This document shows positions 56,269 to 64,000 of a stretch of DNA of 64,000 nucleotides, piece after piece. The position numbers and the translations under genes were made by a program. Every line of letters begins with the position of its first letter. Positions within the stretch are counted from its first letter, which is position 1. Below the pieces are notes generated by a model. It ran no database searches. It was not told the origin of the DNA and saw only the letters and a list, made by a program, of their open reading frames with translations. Origin of the DNA: Cupriavidus sp. D384 (GTDB lineage Bacteria > Pseudomonadota > Gammaproteobacteria > Burkholderiales > Burkholderiaceae); NCBI RefSeq assembly GCF_001652915.1, contig NZ_BBQI01000039.1, forward strand, positions 20,580-84,579, in the 5' to 3' direction.

Positions 56269-56684
56269 AAGCCGGCGATTCTATCGCGACACATGCGGCC
56301 AGGTCAAATGCGGCGTGCGGAGGATTGCAACGCGGGCAAGTGGCGGGCGCGTACCCCGCTTCAGGCGGGATCTTATTTGGCTTGACTTGGTACGGCGCAC
56401 TGACATAATCCGCACACCGTATCGGTCCGACCCGGCGCTTCACGCCTGGCAATGCTGTGCCCACCCGGACCTGGTCCCGACTATCACAACAATGGCACGC
56501 CAGCCCCGCTTGCGACGCGGGCGCCCAGAGCCGTGCCTGAGCATGCTTCGCCCGCGATGCCGCGCATCGACGTGACGCGAAGCTGCCGGACCTGCGGAAA
56601 CAATACAGGACGGCTGTTCGCAGGCCGCAAACAGAAGGCAATCCGGTGCCATGCGGAGCACCGGCGATGCCTTTGTGAACGGGA
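56269..56684. other. Gap with a good plus-strand promoter
   Basis: These 416 bp separate tRNA-Pro from the diguanylate cyclase gene. A promoter is at 56382-56409, leaving a leader of about 270 nt. I checked the leader for a c-di-GMP riboswitch and did not find the conserved core. Confidence 0.5.
56382..56409 (+). promoter_or_regulatory. Candidate sigma-70 promoter upstream of the GGDEF gene
   Basis: TTGACT (56382-56387) and CATAAT (56404-56409), each 5 of 6 to consensus, are 16 bp apart; start near 56416. Confidence 0.6.
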
Positions 56685-57974
56685 ATGAAGATGTTTCAGT
56701 CGCAGGTGGTAGTGCTGATCGCGGCCTTGTTCGTGCTGCAGATGGCGATCGTCTGTGCCGTGTTGCGGCGCTCCGCCGGAATGGAGCGCAGTGGGCTCAC
56801 CTCGTGGGCCATCGGCGATCTGGTGGTGACCCTGGCGGCAGTCTTGCTGGCCATTCATGGATATCGTCCGGAGTGGCCGCTGGCCGCCTTGCCCGAACTG
56901 GCACTGACCGCGGGGCTGTCGATGATGGTCCATGGCACGCGGCATTTTGTTGGCAAGCCGGGGCGGGCCATTGTGCTGGCCGTGCTGAACCTGCCCGGAA
57001 TGGCGATGCTGTTGGTGTTGGCATTGCATGCCGCCGGCGTGTTGCCGGGTTCGGCACCTGGCGCCGTGTCGCCCGGATCGGCGGTGCTGGTCTCGCCCTC
57101 TGCCGTGGCCGGGCTGATGCTTGGCTCATCGCTGATCCAGATGCTGCTGTTGCTGGAGATGATCCGCGTGGTCGTGCCACGTTTGCCTGCCAAGCGGGGC
57201 ACCGGGCGCCTGGCCATTCTGTCGCTGACGCTCGTGGCGCTGGCCTGCACGGTGTTTGCGGGCGCGCAGGCCTGGGCCCCGCTGTCGACGCTGGTCGATG
57301 GGCATCCGCTGGTGACACCCGACGAGCGCGACAACATTACACTGTGCTTTGTATTCGGCGTGGTCGGCCTGTCGGTCAGCTTCGCGTTGATGGCTCACGA
57401 CCGCCTGCGGCGGATCATCGAGCGCCGCGCGCGCCATGACGACCTGACCGACGTGCTGTCGCGCGGCGCGTTCTGGGAAGAACTGGAGCTTGCATGCAAG
57501 CGTGCCGAGCGCCAGCACACCGCTTTTACCGTGGCCTTCATCGACCTCGATCACTTCAAGGCCATCAACGACCTGTACGGACATCTGGCGGGGGACAGCG
57601 TCCTGCGCCATTTTGCGGGCCTGCTGCGCAAGGCCGCGCCGGCGCGGGCCTTGCTGGGCCGGCTGGGCGGCGAAGAATTCGCGATCGTCATGCCTGACAC
57701 CCCGCTGGAAACCGGCCGTGCCATCAGTGTCCGCCTGAGTGCGCTGGTGCGTTCCACGCCTTGCCCGTCCGAGCCCGATGCCATTGCCTATACGGTCAGC
57801 ATAGGCATGGCCGAGCGGCAGGCCGGCGAGAATGCCGACGCAGTCATGCGGCGCGCCGACCGCGCGCTCTACGATGCCAAGCAGATGGGCCGCAACTGCG
57901 TGTCATCGCACGATACGGCAGAGGGCACCGGCATGCCGCGCCGCCCGCGCGTGCGCGAGCGCGAGCCGTCCTGA
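56685..57974 (+). CDS. Membrane diguanylate cyclase (GGDEF domain)
   Basis: The 429-aa protein has six or so membrane segments (residues about 5-25, 40-60, 65-85, 95-115, 140-165, 185-205, 220-240) and then a GGDEF domain. The active loop is RLGGEEFAIVMPDT (about 325), preceded by FIDLDHFKAINDLYGHLAGD. The product c-di-GMP controls motility and biofilm. The usual inhibitory RxxD site four residues before the R-x-GGEEF is absent (the segment reads PARALLGRLGG). A second ATG 6 bp downstream (56691) has the better RBS spacing. Confidence 0.92.
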   Translation: MKMFQSQVVVLIAALFVLQMAIVCAVLRRSAGMERSGLTSWAIGDLVVTLAAVLLAIHGYRPEWPLAALPELALTAGLSMMVHGTRHFVGKPGRAIVLAVLNLPGMAMLLVLALHAAGVLPGSAPGAVSPGSAVLVSPSAVAGLMLGSSLIQMLLLLEMIRVVVPRLPAKRGTGRLAILSLTLVALACTVFAGAQAWAPLSTLVDGHPLVTPDERDNITLCFVFGVVGLSVSFALMAHDRLRRIIERRARHDDLTDVLSRGAFWEELELACKRAERQHTAFTVAFIDLDHFKAINDLYGHLAGDSVLRHFAGLLRKAAPARALLGRLGGEEFAIVMPDTPLETGRAISVRLSALVRSTPCPSEPDAIAYTVSIGMAERQAGENADAVMRRADRALYDAKQMGRNCVSSHDTAEGTGMPRRPRVREREPS

Positions 57975-58087
57975 GGCGGTCAGCCACGCCCCTGTTTCGC
58001 CGGACCCCGGTTCTGATCGACTTCAGTTTCGTCGGAATCTGATTCAAGGCCCGGCTTGCCGATGCTATAGATGTGCGGGTCACTGCA

Positions 58088-58762
58088 ATGCGCCTTGCGC
58101 CAACATCCATGGACATTATCAAGCCGGAACACGCTGCCCAGCAGGCCAGGCAGATTCACCAGAACATACCGGGCGCGACATCGATCTCGATCCTGCGCCG
58201 GGTGCATGATTCCCGCTACGCCACGCGGTACTTCGTCGGCAACGGCCTGGACATCGGCGGCGGCATCGATTCCATCGCCCTGTTCGGGGACATGTTCCCC
58301 GCGATGAAGCATGTCTTCGTCTTCGACATGCAGCATGGCGATGCCCAGTACCTGGAGCGGGTGGAAGATGAATCGTTCGACTTTGTCTACTCGTCGCACT
58401 GCCTGGAACACATGGTGGACCCGGCCGTGGCGATGCGGCACTGGATACGGGTGGTAAAGCCCGGTGGGTATCTCGTGATCCAGGTGCCGGACGAAGACCT
58501 GTACGAGCAGGGCCACTGGCCCTCGCGCTTCAACAACGACCACAAGCACACGTTCACGATGTTCAAGGCGCAGTCCTGGTCGCCGGTGTCGATCAATGTC
58601 ATCGACTTTGTCCGATCCGTATGCGACCAGGTGTCGCCAATTTCGATCTTCCGCGTCGACATCGGCGTGCGGCAAAGCCTGCTGAACCGCGACTTTGACC
58701 AGACCCGCACACCTACCGCAGAGTGTGCCATCGAGTTCATCCTGCAGAAGCATCCCGGGTAG
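58088..58762 (+). CDS. SAM-dependent methyltransferase, type 11
   Basis: The 224-aa product (from ATG 58088; GTG 58073 and ATG 58109 are alternatives, none with a good RBS) has a class I methyltransferase core: GNGLDIGGGIDSIALFG (SAM), FVFDMQHGDAQYL, SFDFVYSSHCLEHMVDPAVAMRHWIRVVKPGGYLVIQVPDED. The LEHM..P...R..KPGG pattern resembles methyltransferases of cell-surface glycan clusters. It stands alone here. Confidence 0.82.
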   Translation: MRLAPTSMDIIKPEHAAQQARQIHQNIPGATSISILRRVHDSRYATRYFVGNGLDIGGGIDSIALFGDMFPAMKHVFVFDMQHGDAQYLERVEDESFDFVYSSHCLEHMVDPAVAMRHWIRVVKPGGYLVIQVPDEDLYEQGHWPSRFNNDHKHTFTMFKAQSWSPVSINVIDFVRSVCDQVSPISIFRVDIGVRQSLLNRDFDQTRTPTAECAIEFILQKHPG

Positions 58763-58800
58763 CTCTCCGACCCAGCGTGTCGCGCGTAGTGCTTCACAAC

Positions 58801-58820
58801 GACGGCCTCATCAGGCCGTC
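58801..58820 (+). terminator. Hairpin after the methyltransferase gene
   Basis: GACGGCCT and AGGCCGTC pair around CATC, 38 bp after the stop, without a T-run. Confidence 0.5.
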
Positions 58821-58829
58821 GCGGGCGCG

Positions 58830-58858
58830 TTCCAATGGCGCAACCAGTGCGGTAGAAT
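58830..58858 (+). promoter_or_regulatory. Candidate tRNA-Arg promoter
   Basis: TTCCAA (58830-58835) and TAGAAT (58853-58858) are 17 bp apart, about 40 bp before the tRNA. Confidence 0.45.
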
Positions 58859-58898
58859 GCACGCCTTGCCGCAATGGCAAGGTCTTCAAATGGGCCAT

Positions 58899-58975
58899 CC
58901 GCCCTTAGCTCAGTTGGATAGAGCACTCGCCTTCTAAGCGAGCGGTCAGAGGTTCGAATCCTCTAGGGCGGGCCA
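58899..58975 (+). tRNA. tRNA-Arg (UCU anticodon)
   Basis: A complete 77-nt cloverleaf: acceptor CCGCCCT/AGGGCGG, D arm GCTC/GAGC, anticodon stem CTCGC/GCGAG with loop CTTCTAA, T stem AGAGG/CCTCT, discriminator G and encoded CCA. Anticodon TCT reads AGA/AGG. Confidence 0.95.
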
Positions 58976-59056
58976 CGATATTCCTATTCCGGGGTTGAAT
59001 ACGAAGCGGCCGAAGGCTGCGATCCTGCCGAGGTCTTCGGCGCGGAGTGCCCCGCG

Positions 59057-59197
59057 ATGGTCGTGCTTCAGTTGATGTCACGGCGGTCGGCCGTGGTGGG
59101 GCCCTTCCGCAAGCCGATGGTGGTCCACATATTCTCCTGGCTTGCCACCGGGCTGATGTGGGTATCGCTGCTCGTGATGGCGGTACTGGCGTTCTGA
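59057..59197 (+). pseudogene. Possible C-terminal remnant of a membrane transporter
   Basis: A 46-codon frame reads MVVLQLMSRRSAVVGPFRKP, then a single hydrophobic helix ending at a stop (VSLLVMAVLAF). A soluble R-R-x-x-V-G-P-F-x-x-P loop followed by a final helix resembles the end of Nramp-type metal transporters. There is no upstream part; the frame runs open back into the tRNA-Arg. It could instead be chance. The rest of the 409-bp gap after the tRNA shows no other feature. Confidence 0.35.
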
Positions 59198-59384
59198 ATC
59201 CGACTGAACGGGTCAAGCCAGAATGCCCCGCGCACTCTGATAGTGCCGCATTCTTATCTTTTTGCTCGATTGCGCCTGAACTGTGACAGATTTCGATGAC
59301 CGACCGCCGATCTGGCGTAGGTGATTCCTACAATCTCATCAGAAACAGCGTCGCCGGCGTGCGAAGAATCGACAGGGGAGAAGA

Positions 59385-61634
59385 ATGCCGCTTATCGCGA
59401 ATGGGCCGATTCCGCTTTCCACCGAGAGTCATCCAAGCGACATGTTCAGCTGCGATCTCGACCGCACGCTGATTGACCGGTATCGCCGTATTCTTAATAG
59501 CGCCGTGGAGACGGCCATCATCACGCTCGATGCGGATGGCATTGTCACCGGCTGGAGCGAAGGGGCGAGCGCCATCCTGGGCTGGACCGAGCCGGAGATG
59601 CTGGGCCAGTCGCTAAGCCGGGTGTTTCCTGATGACCAGGGCGGCGGGTGGCTGCTTCGCGAGGAAATTGCCGACGCGCTTGCGCATGGCATCGGCGGCA
59701 CGGAAGGGTGGCGGCTCAGAAAGAGCGGCGACCGGTTCTGGGCCATCGGGGAGATGAAGCCGCTGCTCGAAGGCCGCCCAGAGGCCGGACTTGTCAAGAT
59801 CCTGCGCGACCGGACCGAACATCGCGACGTGGAAGCGGCGCTGCGGGAGCAGACCCGCGCACTGGAGATCCTGAACCGGGCGGGCACGGCGCTGGCCCGG
59901 GAGACCGATCTGAACGTAGTGCTGCAGACCGTGACCGATGTCGGGGTGGCATTGACGGGCGCGCAGTTTGGCGCATTCTTCTACAACATGGTCGATGCGT
60001 TCGGCGAGAGCTACATGCTTTACACCGTTTCGGGCGTGCCGCGCGAGCGGTTCTCGAAATTTCCGATGCCGCGCAACACCGCCGTGTTTGCGCCGACGTT
60101 TGCTGGCGAGGGCATCGTACGGTCGGCCGACATCACGCGCGACCCGCGCTACGGTCACAACGCGCCGCATGCGGGCATGCCGGAAGGGCACCTTCCGGTG
60201 CGAAGCTACCTTGCCGTTCCGGTTATTTCGCGGGGTGGCGGCGTGCTGGGCGGCCTGTTCTTCGGACATGCCACACCGGGCGTGTTCACCGAAAGTTCCG
60301 AGATGAGCCTGAGCGGGCTGGCGGGCGAGGCGGCAGTGGCGATCGACAACGTCAGGCTGTACGAGGAGACCAAACGCGAGATCGCCGAGCGGCGTCGCGC
60401 CGAAGCGGCGTTGCGTGAGCTGAATGCCGACCTGGAGGACCAGGTCAGGCGGCGTACGGCGGATCTGGTGCAGAACGCCGAAGCCTTGCGCCAGGCGCAG
60501 AAGATGGAGGCCGTCGGGCAGCTCACGGGCGGCATCGCCCACGATTTCAACAATCTGCTACAGGTCATCGTGGGCAACCTGGAGCTGCTGTCCAGGACGC
60601 TGCCCGACGAAATGCCGCGCCAGCGCCGTGCGGCGTCGATGGCCATGTCCGGCGCCCGGCGGGCCGCCGCGCTGACCCAGAAGCTGCTGGCCTTTGCCCG
60701 CCGTCAGCCGCTCGATCCGAAGCCGCTCGACTTCAATCTGGTCGTGCAAGGCATGCAGGACCTGTTGCGCCGTGCCCTGGGGGAAACCGTGCACTTGCAG
60801 ACGGTATTCGGCAGCAACCTCTGGCGCGCCGAGGTGGACCCGAACGAACTGGAAGCCGCGCTGCTGAACCTGGCGGTCAATGCGCGCGACGCGATGCCCG
60901 GAGGGGGAAATCTGGTCATCGAGACGTCCAATGAGACGCTCGACCCGGCCTACGCCGAGCGGTACACCGATCTGGCTGCCGGCCAGTATGTCGGCATCAG
61001 CGTCAGCGATACCGGCACCGGGATGGACCCGATCACGCTGTCCCGGGCGTTCGAACCGTTCTTCACGACCAAGAGCGAGGGCAAGGGCACAGGGCTTGGG
61101 CTCAGTCAGGTGTATGGCTTCGTCAAGCAGTCGAAGGGGCACGTCAAGCTTTACTCGGAACCGGGGCAGGGCACCACGGTGCGAATCTATCTGCCGCGTC
61201 TCGGTGAAGGCGCATTGGCGCCCGAGCCGGTAACGGGGTACCCGGGTGCGCCGATTCAGCGCGGCGAGTCGGTACTGGTGGTCGAGGACGATGCCGATGT
61301 GCGCGAATACACGGTCACCGTGCTTCGCGAGCAGGGCTACGAAGTGTTCGAAGCGGGGAACGGCCCGGCGGCGCTGGCGTTTCTCGAACGGCACCGGGTC
61401 GACCTGGTCTTTACCGACGTCGTGCTGCCCGGTGGCATGACCGGTGTCGATGTCGTGGCCCGTGCCGTTGAACTATGGCCGGGCATCCGCTCGCTGTTCA
61501 CCACCGGATATGGGAAAAACGCCATCGTGCATCAGGGCCGCCTGGATCGCGGCGTGCAACTGATTACCAAGCCGTTTTCGTTTGACGACCTCGCGGCAAA
61601 GGTCCGCGAGGTACTGGATCGCGATGACCGGTAG
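59385..61634 (+). CDS. Hybrid sensor histidine kinase (PAS-GAF-HisKA-HATPase-REC)
   Basis: The 749-aa soluble protein has a PAS domain (about 35-150: ILNSAVETAIITLDADGIVTGWSEGA), a GAF domain (about 165-335), then a coiled coil and HisKA with the phospho-His in QLTGGIAHDFNNLLQVIVGNLELL (about 390). The ATPase has NLAVNARDAMPGGG, DTGTGM and GKGTGLGLSQVYGF. A receiver domain closes it (VVEDDADVREYTV; Asp in VDLVFTDVVLPGGMTG, about 685; ITKPFSFDDL). No separate regulator is adjacent, so the output is unknown. Confidence 0.94.
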   Translation: MPLIANGPIPLSTESHPSDMFSCDLDRTLIDRYRRILNSAVETAIITLDADGIVTGWSEGASAILGWTEPEMLGQSLSRVFPDDQGGGWLLREEIADALAHGIGGTEGWRLRKSGDRFWAIGEMKPLLEGRPEAGLVKILRDRTEHRDVEAALREQTRALEILNRAGTALARETDLNVVLQTVTDVGVALTGAQFGAFFYNMVDAFGESYMLYTVSGVPRERFSKFPMPRNTAVFAPTFAGEGIVRSADITRDPRYGHNAPHAGMPEGHLPVRSYLAVPVISRGGGVLGGLFFGHATPGVFTESSEMSLSGLAGEAAVAIDNVRLYEETKREIAERRRAEAALRELNADLEDQVRRRTADLVQNAEALRQAQKMEAVGQLTGGIAHDFNNLLQVIVGNLELLSRTLPDEMPRQRRAASMAMSGARRAAALTQKLLAFARRQPLDPKPLDFNLVVQGMQDLLRRALGETVHLQTVFGSNLWRAEVDPNELEAALLNLAVNARDAMPGGGNLVIETSNETLDPAYAERYTDLAAGQYVGISVSDTGTGMDPITLSRAFEPFFTTKSEGKGTGLGLSQVYGFVKQSKGHVKLYSEPGQGTTVRIYLPRLGEGALAPEPVTGYPGAPIQRGESVLVVEDDADVREYTVTVLREQGYEVFEAGNGPAALAFLERHRVDLVFTDVVLPGGMTGVDVVARAVELWPGIRSLFTTGYGKNAIVHQGRLDRGVQLITKPFSFDDLAAKVREVLDRDDR

Positions 61635-62924
<1,290 letters not shown>

Positions 62925-63062
62925 CCGCGCGCACGTGACTGGCACGCCGGTAATGGCCGCCGGCAGCCCCGCGGCGGTGAGTCGTCGTATAGCCATTTAT
63001 ATAGCCGCTGGTACGGCCCTTGCACGCTGCCGGATAGCTTTGTTCCGACAAGGGAGGTGGCC

Positions 63063-63920
63063 GTGAACTCGTCAAGCAACGATGTAGACTATGCCGAGCT
63101 GGGGCTGCAGGACATTCCTGACACGCGCCCGCTTGCCATTGTCACCGGGGCGTCGACCGGCATCGGTTTCCATCTGGCCCACTACTGCGCCACCAGTGGC
63201 ATGGACCTGATCGTGGTGGCCGACGAACCCCAGATTGCCGATGCCGCCGCCACCCTGAGGGAAAGCGGCGTCACCGTGGAATCGCTGGTTGCGGACCTGT
63301 CCACGCGCGCCGGCGTGGACGAATTACTAGCAAGCGTGCGTGGGCGGCGCATCGATGTGCTGTGTGCCAACGCGGGTCGAGGCCTGGGCCACGCCTTTGT
63401 CGACCAGGATTTTTCCGATATTGCGCGCGTGCTCGAAACGAACGTGGTGGGTACTTTGTACCTGCTGCATGGCGTTGCACGGCATATGCGCGAAAACCGC
63501 GCCGGTCGCATCCTGATCACCGGCTCCATCGCGGGTCTGATGCCGGGCACCTACCAGGCGGTCTACAACGGCACGAAAGCGTTCCTGGATTCCTTTGCGT
63601 TCGCGCTGCGCCACGAACTGGCCGATTGTCATGTCAGCGTGACATGCCTGATGCCGGGCGCCACCGAGACCGAGTTCTTCCGTCGCGCCGACATGCTCGA
63701 CACCCGCATTGGCGAGTCGAAGAAGGACGATCCGGCGGATGTGGCCCAGCAGGGCTTCGAGGCCATGATGCGCGGCGAGGCCGAGGTTGTCACCGGGTGG
63801 CAGAACAAGCTCCGGGCAGCCATTGCGTCGATCACGCCGTCGGACCTGCTTGCCGAGCAGCACCGCAAGATGGCAGAGCCGCTCGACAAGGACCGCAAGG
63901 CCGAAGACACGGTGCGCTAG
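63063..63920 (+). CDS. Short-chain dehydrogenase/reductase
   Basis: The 285-aa SDR starts at GTG 63063 because GGGAGG lies 6 bases before it; the GTG at 63057 is too close. Motifs: VTGASTGIGFHLA (about 28-40), CANAG (about 101-105), ITGSIAG with the catalytic Ser (about 156-162) and YNGTKAF (about 172-178). The substrate is unknown. It follows the flavohemoglobin gene with a 138-bp gap. Nothing is recognised in the last 80 bp of the window. Confidence 0.88.
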   Translation: MNSSSNDVDYAELGLQDIPDTRPLAIVTGASTGIGFHLAHYCATSGMDLIVVADEPQIADAAATLRESGVTVESLVADLSTRAGVDELLASVRGRRIDVLCANAGRGLGHAFVDQDFSDIARVLETNVVGTLYLLHGVARHMRENRAGRILITGSIAGLMPGTYQAVYNGTKAFLDSFAFALRHELADCHVSVTCLMPGATETEFFRRADMLDTRIGESKKDDPADVAQQGFEAMMRGEAEVVTGWQNKLRAAIASITPSDLLAEQHRKMAEPLDKDRKAEDTVR

Positions 63921-64000
63921 GTGTGAAGCTTCAATACGTTGTATCCGTGGTTCATCCGATCTGAGTCTGGAAAACTGGAAGTCGCCAAACACCCAGACTT

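Noticed and set aside
56416..56684. c-di-GMP riboswitch in the leader of the GGDEF gene
   Set aside because: A GACGCGAAGC segment looked similar, but the conserved GGCAAACC and tetraloop-receptor parts are missing.
13332..58975. Integrated phage or island at the three tRNA genes
   Set aside because: No integrase gene and no direct repeat of the tRNA 3' ends were seen within the window.

Overview
The window is GC-rich chromosomal DNA from a betaproteobacterium of the Burkholderiaceae, most likely Cupriavidus. The evidence is the gene orders carA-lysE-carB-greA, rlmE-ftsH-folP-glmM and pstSCAB-phoU-phoB-phoR/ppk/ppx, together with a flavohemoglobin that from memory closely matches the C. necator FHP protein in length (403 aa) and sequence. 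It reads as core chromosome with accessory patches. I see no phage, plasmid, IS element or CRISPR array.

Layout. 1-5854: sulfur-compound genes: a Tat-exported ABC binding protein (cut by the window edge), an SsuD-like flavin monooxygenase, a DszC/SfnB-like acyl-CoA-dehydrogenase-fold protein, a cupin thiol dioxygenase and a four-domain rhodanese. 5855-7827: small accessory genes, including a nucleotidyltransferase-like protein overlapping a tiny partner. 8021-12172: an unusual chemosensory-like set (CheA-like kinase without a CheW domain, MCP-like protein, CheX-like phosphatase, CheY). 12407-13210: a chromosomal aadA-type aminoglycoside adenylyltransferase. 13332-19428: tRNA-Val, dnaQ, rnhA, a methyltransferase, gloB, mltD and a degenerate glycerophosphodiesterase lipoprotein. 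19475-21364: prpE. 21541-29618: a seven-gene cluster that best fits aerobic anthranilate (2-aminobenzoate) breakdown through CoA thioesters, with a promoter/palindrome pair in front of it.

29948-42264: housekeeping genes (carA, lysE-type exporter, carB, greA, DUF4149, yhbY, rlmE, ftsH, folP, glmM). 42503-53359: the phosphate regulon: two Pho boxes, pstSCAB, phoU, phoBR, then ppk and ppx diverging from an intergenic region full of TGTCAT half-sites. 53524-55490: an OlsB-like N-acyltransferase, sixA and a second IF-1 gene. 56192-64000: tRNA-Pro, a diguanylate cyclase, a methyltransferase, tRNA-Arg, a possible transporter remnant, a hybrid histidine kinase, the flavohemoglobin gene and a short-chain dehydrogenase.

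The most interesting parts are the anthranilyl-CoA cluster with its candidate operator, the CheW-less chemosensory module, the nucleotidyltransferase-like two-gene cassette, and the inverted Pho half-sites shared by ppk and ppx. Short tandem repeats of 7-11 bp recur at several places, suggesting replication slippage is common in this genome.
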